Below the pieces are notes generated by a model that was given only the letters and a program-made list of their open reading frames with translations, had not been told where the DNA came from and ran no database searches. The position numbers and the translations under genes were made by a program. Shown here one piece after another: positions 1 to 11,655 of a stretch of DNA of 64,000 nucleotides. How positions within the stretch are numbered: the stretch's first letter is position 1; each line of letters opens with the position of its first letter. Source of the DNA: Anthoceros angustus (Eukaryota; Streptophyta; Anthocerotopsida; Anthocerotales; Anthocerotaceae); the NCBI GenBank assembly GCA_010909165.1, contig VJWM01000103.1, forward strand, positions 1,017,407 through 1,081,406, in the 5' to 3' direction.

Positions 1-218
1 TGATGAATTCCCTCGTAGTCCAGCAGAATGAGATCGATTGGCAATCACGTAAGTCAGCACCCATTCTGGATGGGATCCTCGCCTTCGTTTGCGGTGGAAT
101 GTTTCATGTGTGCAGCTCCAGGAGGGAACTTGGGAAATCCACTCAGCGACACCTGCATGTCGCTGCAAAAGCTGTTGTGCGGATTAGAAACGCAATGTAA
201 TGCAACTAGTGCCCAGCC
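1..218. other. Leader upstream of the PPR gene
   Basis: No gene is recognised here. Short open frames overlap one another and none resembles a known protein. An in-frame TAG at 207-209 closes the frame twelve bases before the chosen PPR start codon, and a minimal ATG-TAA upstream frame lies at 194-199. The stretch is best read as promoter and 5' leader of the PPR gene. Confidence 0.5.
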
Positions 219-3200
219 ATGGCTCGGTCCTTCTTGAGAGCCATGGGTGGGTGGAGGCTGACAGGTGTTCACGGAAGAGCCCCCGCTTACCTGACTTCAC
301 GGAACAAGTCAATGGCAAACAATGAACCCGCGAGGTGCAGCACTTTCGGAAGCAAGCAAGCCCGTCCAAGAGGACAACAGATGGGTCCTCGTGCCCCTGA
401 CCCTCGCGGATTTGCAGGATATGAAAGGAGTGTGACGGCTGAAACCGTGAGCAAACTGTGTCAGCAGGGGCAACTCACTGAGGCCGTTGATGCTCTAGAA
501 GAGTTGGTGAACGCTGACGGTCGTACATCCACATCTCTCTTTTACACGGTCCTAAAAGAGTGTGTGGCTCAGAAGGATTTGCCTCTGGGTCGCCGTGTTC
601 ATGTTCTCACCGTGAAGAAGGGGTATGAGTGGGACACGTTCTTGTGCAACCACATTCTGCGAATGTATGCTTCCCATAAAAGGTTGCAGGAAGCTATGGA
701 TGTGTTCAGTACGGTCGCCAAACCAGATGCCTTCATGTGGTCTTCTATAATTTCTGCGCATGTTAAACACGGACAAGCTAAGCAGGCCATACAACTTTAT
801 CATCAGATGCGCAGGACAAGTGTGAAACCAGATGCCCATGTGTATGCAGCAGCCCTTCAGGCTTGTGCAAAGGGAGCAGACCTGAAATCTGGGCAGGAGG
901 TGCACGCTGATGTGCTGGCTAGTGGCATCGAGCATAGTTTGTTTGTTTCTAGTTGTTTAGTGGATATGTATGTGAAATGCGGCAGCTTGCAAGATGCTCG
1001 AAGAGTGTTTGATGGGATGGGGGAAAAAAACGTGGTGACTTGGAGTGCCATGATATCAGGATATTCCCAGCAGGCCATGGGGCAGGAAGCGCTTAGTCTC
1101 TACAGGGCTATGCAAGAAGAATGCATGGTTGCACCTGATTATGTGACGTTTGTGTGCCTCTTGCAGGCATGTGCAAGTGTGGGCACTCCGGCTTTGGAGA
1201 ATGGGAGGCAGTTTCATACGCAGATCAGAAACCGAAAACTTCAGGCTGATGTGGTTGTAGCCAACAGCTTAATAAACATGTATGCAAAGTGCGGCAGCGT
1301 ACAGGATGCTCGGCATGTGTTTGATGGACTTCGTGAAAAGGACGTGGTGACATGGAGTACCATGATAGCTGGATATTCCCAGCAGGGCATGGGGCAGGAC
1401 GCCCTGTCCGTCTACAGGGCTATGCAAGAAGAAGGCATCGTGGCACCCAATTCTGTGACCTTTGTGTGCCTCCTTCAGGCATGCGCAAGTTTGGGAACCT
1501 TGGCTCTTGAGAAGGGGAGGCAGGTTCATGCACAGATAAGAGAACGAGGGCTTCAATCTGATGTGTTTATAGCTAGCGGTTTGGTAGACATGTATGCAAA
1601 GTGTGGCAGCCTAGAGGAGGCTCGGGGTGTGTTTGATGCACTTGATCAAAAGAATGTGGTGACTTGGAGTGCTATGATAGCTGCATATTCCCAGCAGAGC
1701 ATGGGTCGGGAAGCCCTTGCTCTTTACAGAGCTATGCAAGAAGGAGGCTTGGCAGCACCCAACTCTGTAACATTTGTGTGCCTCCTGCAGGCATGTGGAA
1801 GTGTAGGCACCTGTGCATTGGAGCAGGGGAAGGAGCTTCATGCACAGATTAGGGGACGAAGGCTTCAGGATGATGTGTTTGTAGCCAATAGTTTGATAAA
1901 CATGTATGCCAAGTGTGGCAGCATAGAGGATGCTGAGAATGTGTTTGATGGACTTTGTCAGAAGGATGTTGTCACTTGGAATGTAATGATAGCAGGATAT
2001 TCCCAGATGGGCATGGGACTGGAAGCCCTTCAACTTCTCATGACAATGCAACAGACAGGCATGGCTGCACCAAATGCTGTGACATTTGTGTCCCTCCTGC
2101 AGGCGTGTTCAAGAGCGGGCAGTGCGGCTTTGGAGAAGGGGAGGCAGCTTCATGCACAAATTAGAGAAAGAGGACTTCAGGGTGATGCAGCTGTTGGTGG
2201 GAGTCTGGTAAACATGTATGCGAAGTGTGGCAGCCTAGAGGATGCTCAGGTCGTGTTTGACGGGCTTGTTCAAAAAAATGTGGGGACATGGAGTGCCATG
2301 ATAGCAGGGCATTCCCAGCGGGGCATGTGCGTGGAGGCCCTTCGTCTCTACAGGGCTATGCAAGAAGAAGGCATCGTGGCACCCAATTCTGTGACCTTTG
2401 TGTGCCTCCTGCAGGCATGTGCAAGTGTGGGCACCCTGGCTTTAGAGGAAGGTAGGCAGCTTCATGCACACATTAGAGAACGAGGGCTTCAATCTGATGT
2501 GTTTATAGCTAGCGGTTTGGTAGACATGTATGCAAAGTGTGTGGCAGCCTAGAGGACGCTCGTGGTGTGTTTGATGCACTTGATCAAAAGAATGTGGTGA
2601 CTTGGAGTGCTATGATAGCTGCATATTCCCAGCAGAGCATGGGTCAGGAAGCCCTTGCTCTTTACAGAGCTATGCAAGAAGGAGGCTTGGCAGCACCCAA
2701 CTCTGTAACATTTGTGTGCCTCCTGCAGGCATGTGGAAGTGTAGGCACCTGTGCATTGGAGCAGGGAAGGAGCTTCATGCACAAATTAGAGAACAGGGAC
2801 ATGAGGCTAATAACTCCATAGCCAACAGTTTGGTAAACATGTATGCAAAGTGCAGCAGCCTAGAGGATGCTGAGAATGTGTTTGATGGACTCGGTGAAAA
2901 AATGTGGTGACTTGGAGTGCTATGATAGCTGCATATTCCCAGCGGGGCATGTGCGTGGAGGCCCTTCGTCTCTACAGGGCTATGCAGGAAGAAGGCAGCA
3001 GTGTGCCCGATTCCTTGACATTCGTGTCCCTCCTGCAGGCATGTGCAAGTGTTGGAAGCCCAGCGCTAGAAAAGGGAAGGCAGCTTCATGCACAAATTAC
3101 AGAGCAAGGTCTTCAAGGTGATGTGATTGTAGCCAACAGCCTTGTGAACATGTATGCAAAGTGTGGCAGCCTAGAGGATGCTGAGAATGTGTTTGATGGA

Positions 3201-4859
3201 CTTTGTCAGAAGGATGTTGTCACTTGGAATGTAATGATAGCAGGGTATTCCCAGCAGGGTATGGGACGGGAAGCCCTTCGTCTTTACAGGAGTATGCATG
3301 AAGAAGGCGTGGATGCACCTGATTCTGTGGCGTTTGTGTGCCTCTTGCAGGCATGTGCAAGTGTGGGCACCCTGGCTTTAGAGGAAGGTAGGCAGCTTCA
3401 TGCACAAATTACAGAGCAAGGTCTTCAAGGTGATGTGATTGTAGCCAACAGCCTTGTGAACATGTATGCAAAGTGCAGCAGCCTAGAGGATGCTCAGAAT
3501 GTGTTTGATGGACTTTGTCAGAAGGATGTTGTCACTTGGAATGTAATGATAGCAGGATATTCCCAGCAGGGTATGGGACAGGAAGCCCTTCGTCTTTACA
3601 GGAGTATGCATGAAGAAGGCGTGGATGCACCTGATTCTGTGGCGTTTGTGTGCCTCTTGCAGGCATGTGCAAGTGTGGGCACCCTGGCTTTAGAGGAAGG
3701 TAGGCAGCTTCATGCACAAATTACAGAGCAAGGTCTTCAAGGTGATGTGATTGTAGCCAACAGCCTTGTGAACATGTATGCAAAGTGCAGCAGCCTAGAG
3801 GATGCTCAGGGCGTGTTTGACGGACTCACTCACAAAGACGTGGTGACGTGGAGTGCGATGATAGCAGGATATTCTCAGCAGGGTATGGGACAGGATGCCC
3901 TTCATCTTTACAGTGTTATGCAAGAAGAGGGCCTTGTTGCTCCCAATTCCGTGACATTTGTGTGCCTCCTTCAGGCATGTGCGAGTGTGGCAGCGTTGCA
4001 TCTGGGGAGGCAGCTTCATGTACAGATCAAGCACCAGAGGCTTGAAACTGATGTGCTTGTAGCAGGCAGTTTGATAAACATGTATGGAAAGTGTGGTAGC
4101 ATGGATGAGGCACAGCAGGTGTTTGAGGGATTGCCTGAAAGAGATACTATCACCTGGAATGCAGTAATTGCAGGATACATCCGTCAAGGAGACAGTGACA
4201 AGGTCTTTAGCTTGCTTCTGAGAATGAGAGAGGATGGCATACAGCCAAATGGCATCACGTTCCTTAGCATATTAACAGTATGCAGTCATGCAGGTCTAGT
4301 GCACAAGGGGCGAGAGTACTTTGAGTCCATGAGCAGACAGCATGGCATCACTCCCAAGGTGGACCACTACACATGCATGGTGGATCTGCTGGGTCGTGCA
4401 GGATATCTGGACGAGGCACTAGCTTTAGTACGGGCAATGCCTGTAACGCCTAATGCTGCAGTTTGGCATACGCTTTTGGGTGCATGTCGAAAGTGGAGCA
4501 ACGTGGAGGTCGGTCGCCATGCTTTCGATGAAGCTGTAAAGCTAGACGAGAAAGATGCGGCCGCATATGTGTTGATGTGCAGCATATACACTGATGCTGA
4601 GATGTGGGAGCAGGCTCACGACATGCAGGTGAGAAGAATAATGACCAGGGCATGGAAGCAGCCCGGCCAGAGCTGGTGGACAGACTTGGACGGAATGGTG
4701 CATAGTTTTGTCGTTGGGAATGAGAAGCATCCGGGTAGGATAAAGCTCTTGCCAAAAATGAAGGAAGGTCATGGGGTCGATCTGAGACAATTATCTGATG
4801 TTTGGAAGGAACATCATGTGTGTAGGAACGGCGAGGAGCTGGCTACAGCACGTGCCTGA
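219..4859 (+). CDS. PLS-class PPR protein with E/E+ tail; frame broken three times
   Basis: Pentatricopeptide repeat protein, a family of organelle RNA-binding proteins of which PLS-type members mostly act in C-to-U RNA editing. The start at 219 follows an in-frame TAG at 207. The N-terminus is Arg-rich and low in acidic residues, as in a mitochondrial or plastid presequence. About eleven PLS triplets follow, each 104 residues (312 bp), with hallmark motifs such as NMYAKCGS, VVTWNVMIAGYSQ and GRQLHAQI. The C-terminus (about 4260-4859) has E and E+ motifs (LLGRAG, WHTLLGACR, then a W-rich stretch and HSFVVGN-HP) and stops without a DYW deaminase domain. Three breaks interrupt the frame: an extra GT near 2539-2542, a lost G near 2763-2767 and a lost A in the A-run at 2897-2902. 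They sum to zero, so 219-2552 and 2904-4859 share one frame. Without them the protein would be about 1,546 aa. Two of the breaks sit in homopolymers, so assembly error is as likely as pseudogenisation. Confidence 0.85.
962..4090 (+). repeat. 312-bp coding tandem repeat (PLS triplets)
   Basis: The codons for the MYAKC-type motif recur at about 964, 1276, 1588, 1900, 2212, 2524, 2837, 3148, 3460, 3772 and 4080, a 312-bp period. Units 3121-3432 and 3433-3744 differ at about five positions. The stretch from about 2490 is a near copy of the stretch from about 1555, exactly three units (936 bp) upstream, which points to a three-unit higher-order duplication. All three frame breaks lie in or next to that higher-order copy. 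Confidence 0.9.
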
Positions 4860-4965
4860 AGAAGACACCCTAAAGGACCTCCACACTCGCTGTGACAAGT
4901 CTGCGGGTCTCGGTCCACTTTCACGCTGCCATGGTTTATCTATCGGAAGGAGGAAAGCGAACTAT

Positions 4966-5100
4966 GTTATGCGTGGAATGCCATGATAGGAGGCCTCCGT
5001 ATTCCCTGCAGGGCATGGGGCAGGAGGCCCTCGATCAGGGCCATGCGAAACGAAGGAATCGTTGCTCCTGACTCTGTGACACATGTATGCCTTTCACACC
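4966..5100 (+). pseudogene. PPR module remnant downstream of the PPR gene
   Basis: The DNA still reads WNAMIGG, then in shifted frames a GMGQEAL-like stretch, then NEGIVAPDSVT, which is the L/S part of a PPR triplet related to the upstream gene. Frame shifts and the loss of everything on either side make it a relic. The sequence after it (5150-5450) resembles 11780-12060, downstream of the second PPR relic. Confidence 0.65.
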
Positions 5101-5923
5101 AATGGGCATGATAGCAGGAAGCGCATCTCATCCCAGGCTCGATGTTCCATCTCTTCGGCGACCAGCTCGTTGGTCTGAAAATGTTTGCATAGTGGTGAAT
5201 TCTCTTCCCTGGTTTGTCATTTGCCCTAGTAAGACAGTGCCAGACATATTCCCAACACACATCCAGTTTGTACTGTATGTGCCCTAGCATTGAGCGACAC
5301 CGCCAGATGAAGGAGCGTGTTTGAATTTCCAAGAAGTCCGGCTGGCGGCTGGCAACGTATGCTCCCGGATCCCAGTCGCAATTGGAGTCCCGAGACTCCA
5401 GAGCGATCCTGGGGCTCTGCAGCGCGGGCCCGAGATTAGTAGTGTACATATGTATGTAGACCGGATGATCGAACTGAAAATGTCATTGGCATACCTGATT
5501 GGGCTGTTGCTTTATCACATACCAGCGATTTGGAGCAGTTGTATTCTTGCTTCTTCATCATCATCATCATCATCTTCTTCTTCCTCTCCTATTCAGACAT
5601 TCGGGGAAAGGCGTCTCTTGCATATTTATGTAAATATGCCTATATATGCCTCTATATGTACAGAAGGTGGGAGGTGCGGGTCACTTGTACCTTGTAAGGC
5701 AAGGCGGCTGTGTCGTCGTCTCACTGGGTCCTTGAGCGTCCACCAAATTAAAAGTTGGAAGGTGAAGATTCCGTGCCCAGGGTAGTCTATATCAATCAGC
5801 CCAGGCGGACCGGGTGAGCAAATAATTCACTGTACAGGAACTGGATGTTGAGCTGAGCTCAGGAGTATGGCGCATTTGAGAATGTAATTGCGGGGATGTG
5901 GAATCAGGTATATAAATGGGAAG
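5101..5923. other. Intergenic spacer between PPR and TauE/SafE gene 1
   Basis: No gene is seen. The stretch 5150-5450 matches 11780-12060 in order and orientation, as part of the PPR + TauE duplication. A (TCA)n/(TCT)n microsatellite lies at about 5550-5590 and is absent from the second copy. The last 100 bp should be promoter of the transporter; TATAAATG at 5910 lies just before its start codon. Confidence 0.5.
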
Positions 5924-7924
5924 ATGAAGGTGCGGCGTGCAGGCCTGGGGTGCAGGATCCGGATCCGGATCCGTTGCTGGATCACAGTAGTAGTAGTAGT
6001 ACTAGTAGTGGTGCTGTGGCTGTGTGTGGTTCCGGGATCGGGAGCCTGCAGTAGGGTCGGGCCCGAGGTGGTGGAGGTGCAGGAGCCGGCGTGGACGGCG
6101 TGGGCATGGCAGGAGGTGAGCGACGGGGTGGGCAAGGTGTTCCAGGTACAGATTGGGCAGGAGAAGTCTGTGTGGCCGGCGCTGGACTTGAGGGGGCCCA
6201 GGCTGGTGGCGGCGCTGGTGCTAAGCGCGGTGGGCGCCTGCCTGGCCGGCGCCGGAGGGGTTGGCGGGACCGGGCTCTACGTTCCGCTCTTGCACCTGCT
6301 GGTGGGATTCGACGCCAAGACGGCGACGGCGCTGTCCAGTGTCATGACTCTAGGAGGCAGCGTGTCCAACGTTTTGCTGACTCTGGGGCGGCCGCACCCG
6401 GACCCGGATCTGGACGGGGAGCCGCTCATAGATTTCAACGCGGCATTGCTGCTGCAGCCCAACATGTTGCTGGGGATCAGTCTGGGAGTGATTGCGAATG
6501 TCATGCTTCCCGCCTGGATGATCGTCGCGCTCGTGGCCTCCACGTTGGCCTACACGATGCACAGAAGCCTGCGGGAAGCCATGAGGTGCTGGGCGCAGGA
6601 GACGCTGTTGAAGCTGGGGCCTGGTTTAAATTTGTCGGAGTCCGTTAGCGTTGCCGGCCAGTCTGGCAGCAAGCTTAAGGATTCGGATCCAGAGGGCGGG
6701 GACCTGGACACGCCTTTGCTGGTGCCCTCGGGTGGCGAGGAAGAGGATCGCAATCGTACGGCTGGGCTCCCCTGGATTCCTGCAGAGCTTACTCGCGATC
6801 GCCCGATTCCCAAATTGTGTCCTGTGAAGAAGTTGGGGATGCTCGCTCTCGTGTGGTTCGTCTTCTTTGGCATTCAAGCGCTTCGAGGTCGCAGTTCTGG
6901 CCAGGTTAGATGTTCTTGTCCACACCTCCACTCGTACGTATGTACGTTGTGTGCATCCATGGTATAGCATGATGGCCAGCTGAGGACATGCAATATTAAT
7001 CTGCTGCATATATTCATATGCAGTGTGGCCCGGGATACTGGCTTTCCACAGCCTGTCTGCTGCCTGTCTCTTTGGGATTCACATCCTGGATTGGAAGTGC
7101 TGGCAGACAGGCCCCAGACACTAGTTCTAGTGACGCCGTGCACGTGGGTGATCAGGTACTACTGCTTTCCTTCGTTCTTGCTTGCAACTGCTCCGCTCGT
7201 TTGCACTACCACCTCTATTTCCTTACACTTTCCCTTAAAGTATACATCTGCTTTCGAATTTGGGCTCAAGTGTTTCACCCCTCCTTGCGGAAGGTACGAC
7301 AGGGTGGGATTCTGGTGACAGGGATGGCATTCCTTGGAGGACTGCTTGGAAGCATGTTGGGCTTTGGCGGAGGCATGATTGTCATTCCTCTTTTCCTGGA
7401 GATGGGGATGCCCCCGCAGGTGATTTTCCTCTCGCACTCTCGGATCTGGAGTGAACAATATTATGATCGGATGATTCACACTCTCATCACTTCTTCATTT
7501 CATATAGACCTATTTGATTTCACAAAGTTTTCCCTATACCGTCATAAGCTTACCGTGCACTCTTTTGTGTTGCCATGTTGAACAGGTGACTGGCGCCACG
7601 TGGTGTTTCATCACCTTCTTTTCCTCCTCCTTGTCCGTTGTCCAGTATTGGATGCTGGGCCGTATCCCAGTGGAGCATGCTCTTGTGTTTGCTGCCACTA
7701 GCTTTGTGGCTTCGGCGGTGCGGCAGATAGTTATAGAGCGTGTCGTCGTGCGATGTGGGAGGCCTTCTATTATCGCCTTCACCGTCTCGGCTGCTATGGG
7801 CCTGAGTGCCTTAACAATGGCAGGTTTTGGGGGCTATGATGTTGTCCAGCAATATCTTCGAGGCGAGTATATGGGCTTTCATCGACCTCGTTGCACCGTG
7901 GGCGTCACGACCTTGGCTGGCTGA
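5924..7924 (+). CDS. TauE/SafE-family membrane transporter, copy 1 (4 exons)
   Basis: Sulfite exporter TauE/SafE family protein, a polytopic membrane transporter of anions; the plant substrate cannot be told from sequence. Exons: 5924-6904, 7024-7155, 7294-7419 and 7586-7924, all junctions GT-AG and in phase, giving 525 aa. The frame is open further upstream but the first ATG is at 5924, matching copy 2. Order: basic N-terminus, a long hydrophobic helix, then the first TauE half (GACLAGAGGVGGTGLYVPLL, GFDAKTATALSS), a long acidic loop, and the second half (AGLLGS-type motif GGLLGSMLGFGGG, PLFLEMGMPPQ, SVVQYWMLGRIP). A GGATCC run encodes RIRIRIR and a GTA/GTG run encodes eight valines near the N-terminus. 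The usual stop after MGFHRP is lost by a TGA-to-TGC change, so the protein reads about ten residues further. Copy 2 at 12536 ends at the normal place. Confidence 0.85.
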
Positions 7925-8051
7925 GCAGGTGCTGGGGGAGCTGCGACTTGAGGAGCTTATGGGTAACGTCACCGATCTTACGGCCCTGGGTCGTGGTCTT
8001 TCCTTTGAGCAGGTGATTATCATGGTAACGCAACCCCGAGACGTCCAAAGC

Positions 8052-8195
8052 GCTGGTGCACAAAGCTGTCAGAGAAAACAACGGGCGCGCATTGGGTTGT
8101 CGAAGCTGGTGCACAAAGCTGTATGAGAGAACAACGGACTCTGGGTTGTCGAAGCTGGTGCACAAAGCTGTCAGAAAGAAAGGACAACGGGCATG
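8052..8195. repeat. Three ~50-53 bp tandem units
   Basis: The motif GCTGGTGCACAAAGCTGT recurs at 8052, 8105 and 8155, with the following AGA-rich and GGGTTGTCG segments. The repeat starts about 130 bp after the transporter stop codon and probably lies in its 3' flank. Confidence 0.8.
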
Positions 8196-8199
8196 CTTT

Positions 8200-9200
8200 T
8201 ACTCTATATCAAATATCATATGTGTGTGTAGGATAAGACATCCTTTGTGTATACAGAGCTATTATTATTGAGGTATATATAGAGTTATTATTATTTAATA
8301 AAAAAAATAATGACAAGAAGCCCATCCACCAGGAGACAACCCAGGAGGACGGAGGGTCAAGATGAAAAGGAGCGACTAATAGCACTTTTAAATAATCAAC
8401 ATTAGAATGCAGAGAGGACACTAAGGGAGCATTAAAATATTGTATAGATATATATTTTTTAGAATAACAGTATTCATCATTAAAAATAGAGGTTTTTCCC
8501 ATGCACTCTTTTGGCATATGTCAAATTATACTATTAAATAAATATTATATGTCAAATAAAAATAAATTAATAAAGTATCATTATAAACATATATTTGGTT
8601 GAAACTATAGATTAGTAAATATTGTATGGACTATGCTGTATAATGATTTGGTTGAAACAATATGAATTAGTAAATTAACGTATAAATATGTGGTGTGCAC
8701 CATTATGTTGTATTTATAAACATTTGGTTGAAACGAGATGGATGAGTAAAATGTCCTACGAACATGTCGTATAGTAAAATATAGTATGAATATCTCGTAT
8801 GTACTACAACATATTGGTCCATACGATATGTTCATACGATAATTCTTTCAACCAAATGATTATACAGTATAAATCATTTGATTGAAACGACATGGATGAG
8901 TAAAATGTCCTATGAACATGTCGTATAGTAAAATATAGTATGAATATCTAGTATGCACTATTATAACATATAATCATTTGGTTGAAAGAATTGTCGTATG
9001 AACATATCGTATGGACCAATATGTTGTATAATCATTTGATTGAAACTACATGGATGAGTAAATTGTTGTATGGACATATTATTTAGACCATTATGTTATA
9101 TAGATTAGTAAAGTGACGTATGATAGACCAATATGTTATATAATATTTGGTTGAGACTATAAAGATTAGGTAGCAAATATATTTGGTTGAGACTACAAAC
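8200..9200. repeat. AT-rich island with direct and inverted repeats
   Basis: The motif TTTGGTTGAAAC (or close variants) recurs at about 8594, 8647, 8722, 8877, 8975, 9035, 9147 and 9180. A 57-bp inverted repeat with one mismatch has arms at 8808-8864 and 8969-9025. A direct repeat of about 72 bp occupies 8730-8801 and 8884-8955. No coding frame of note is present. The structure resembles a foldback or MITE-like element that has duplicated locally; no terminal repeats or target duplication could be fixed. Confidence 0.75.
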
Positions 9201-10044
9201 AACGTCTGTGTAGAAAGGGGTTTCTCCTGTTAAAAGGGGTTTTGGTAAAAATCCCAACCCTATTTCGCTGAAAACTCAAATTGGTTTAGTTTTTGTTGTT
9301 TTTTGAAGGTGTTCATCCATCGGTTTCAGGGATTGACAGCTTCGGTGCCACTTCCTGTCAAAGTCATTTACACCGAGCTAGCGGCTTCTAATTTGGTTCA
9401 CGGCGATTTATTAGGCATGATGAAGGGTCAGTGACCTCTTTATTCCATTATTTCTGCATGTCCGTAGTTCCCTAATTTTGTGTGATTCTTTAAGATTTTG
9501 TATTCCAAGGGGAGCGGCGCAAGACGATACACAAGCAAACTTGCGACCGTGCAAAAAGAACGGGAAAAATGATCTTCTAATGGGAAAACATGTACCATCC
9601 ACTCATTTTAAATGTATTAAAAAGATCAAACATATCTTGGTTGCGACCAGATTGATACGCTGTTGACGGTGCTTCGTCAACACGAAGTGTTGCATTGCGG
9701 GGGTATCCGAGTCTTGGAAACCCGACTATCGTTCACGTGTCTCTAGATGTCAATTGCAAGTGGGATATCGATGGAGAGCTCTGGCATTATGATTGGCGGA
9801 TTTCAAGAAACATGGCGACGAAAAATGACTCCACGCAGCACTATATCTCCAAATATTGGGTTGCTCAAGATTTCCTCCTCCATGCTACAACTTATGGTGC
9901 CCACATCTTGAGGGCAGGACCTTGAAACATAGGCATCAAGCATGCAGCCTTTACGAGGGATAGCTTATTGGTGACAGTTTGCTACTAGTGACACCTATTG
10001 TCTGTGAGTGCAGCTGCCTAACCTTCAATAAGGCACCAGTGCTT
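9201..10044. other. Gene-free stretch, no recognised feature
   Basis: A short + strand frame ends at 9925 and contains a Trp-rich segment (WHYDWRIS, KYWVAQDFL), but nothing in it matches a family I recognise. No splice structure could be assembled. I see no RNA gene. Confidence 0.4.
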
Positions 10045-10214
10045 GCACAGGCCTTCACAAGGCAAGCAAAAGTAACATGGCAAGCTAAAATCACCCCAAC
10101 CTGCTCCATTTGTCCACATCACAACAAGCACAGGCCTTCACAAGGCAAGCAAAAGTAACATGGCTAGCTAAAATCACCCCAACCTACTCCATTTGTCCAC
10201 ATCACAACAAGCAC
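10045..10214. repeat. Two ~83-bp direct repeats
   Basis: Units at 10045-10127 and 10128-10213 start GCACAGGCCTTCACAAGGC and are nearly identical. Confidence 0.85.
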
Positions 10215-10337
10215 CTCATGTTCGAGCCCTTGCTATGGATACCCAACGCTCAGGGCAATATTCCATGTCACCACATCCTTTGCGTTCATGCTTTCAAAAT
10301 CCTGTAAAAAACCTGGCGTGCATCCTCCAGTTCATAC

Positions 10338-10700
10338 ATGGTTTTAGTTGTGTGTTGGTTGTGCATATGGCAAGGCCTCCTCGAGTTTGTAACAAGGAGA
10401 GCAGTAGAAGTTGGAAACCAAAGAAAGATGCTTCTCCTTCGTGTCAGCCTTCGCAGCCATGGTTTTAGTTGTGTGTTGGTTGTGCATTTGGCAAGGCCTC
10501 CTCGAGTTTGCTTAACAAGGAGAGCAGTAGAAGTTGGAAACCAAAGAAAGATGCTTCTCCTTCGTCACTGCAGCCATGGTTTTAGTTGTGTGTTGGTTGT
10601 GCATTTGGCAAGGCCTCCTCGAGTTTGCTTAACAAGGAGAGCAGTAGAAGTTGGAAACCAAAGAAAGATGCTTCTCCTTCGTGTCAGCCTTCGCAGCCAT
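10338..10700. repeat. Three ~120-bp tandem repeats
   Basis: Units begin at 10338, 10459 and 10576 with ATGGTTTTAGTTGTGTG. An ATG frame of 164 codons is open across them (10338-10832), but it looks like a by-product of the repeat and has no recognisable domain. The repeats precede an AT-rich patch at 10830-10920. Confidence 0.8.
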
Positions 10701-11034
10701 AGGAAAAGCTGCTTCGAAATTGGTGATCGAGAGATGAAGTGGGTTTCTATTTTTCTCTCTGACTATAGGAGGAATGTAGAACCAAGTGCGTTGGTATTTG
10801 TGAGTGCAAGAACAAAGCGAACCCACAAATAAATATTATTTTCATATTTTATTTTAATTTTTAATAAAAATAAATTATAATATAAAATATAGATATTATT
10901 TTATTTATTACTATATGCAGAAGTGGTAACAAGCCTAAACCCTCGTACCCTATGTTTGCGGTGTAGGGTTTGGGCAGTGGGTAGAAGGTCAAGTCACTCC
11001 TTCTGCGCAGGTCCGTGGGGCGCTGGCATAATCG
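10701..11034. other. Spacer with AT-rich patch
   Basis: An AT-only-like patch lies at about 10827-10915, followed by ordinary sequence leading into the second PPR relic. No gene is seen. Confidence 0.4.
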
Positions 11035-11655
11035 CATTTACCAGGATATTCCCAGAAGGGGATTTGTAGCTGTGCAAGACGGAGGCATGGCTGCACCGAA
11101 TTCTGCGACATTTTGCCTCCTGAAGGCGTGTGCAAGTGCAGGCACCTCGGCTTTGGGAATGGGAAGCAGGTTTATGCGCAAATTAGAGAAAAGGGCTTCA
11201 GACTGATTTGTTTGTAGCCAATAGCTTAGTGAACATGTTTGCACAGTGTGGCAGCATAGAGGATGCTCAGGATGTGTTTGACAGACTTCCCCGCAAAGGT
11301 GTGGTGACGTGGAATGCCATGACAGCAGGGTATTCCCGGCAAGGCATGGGGCTGGCAGCCCTCCATCTTTTTGACTGCTTTGCAACAAGACGGTTGGGCT
11401 GCACCAAATTCAATGGAGGCATTTGGGAGTGTAGGTACTGCAGCTTTGGGGTAGGGGAGGCAACTTCAAGCACAAATTAGAGAACAGGGCGCGCTTCGTC
11501 TTTACAGGGCTATATGCAAGGAGAAGACCTAATTGCACCCAATGCCGGGATATTTGTGTGCCTCCTTCACGTTTGCTCAAGTGTAGCAGGTATGCATATT
11601 GGAAGACAGCCTTATGCACTAACCAGGGAACAATGACTTGCCGCTGATGCACTTT
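11035..11655 (+). pseudogene. PPR gene remnant, second copy
   Basis: Pieces of two PLS triplets remain in several frames: an L/S part with MAAPNSATF and LKACASAG, then VANSLVNMFAQCGS, VVTWNAMTAGYSRQ and later a YRAI-like stretch with CLLHVCSS. Small deletions and shifts separate them, and an internal segment is missing near 11390-11490. It sits in the same position relative to TauE copy 2 as the large PPR gene does to copy 1, so both come from one duplicated [PPR + TauE] segment. Confidence 0.75.

Noticed and set aside
4860-4966. A DYW deaminase domain after the PPR gene
   Set aside because: Checked by eye in all + frames; no HxE or CxxC deaminase signature is present.
10338-10832. 164-codon ATG frame
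   Set aside because: Open because of three near-identical 120-bp repeats; no homology recognised.
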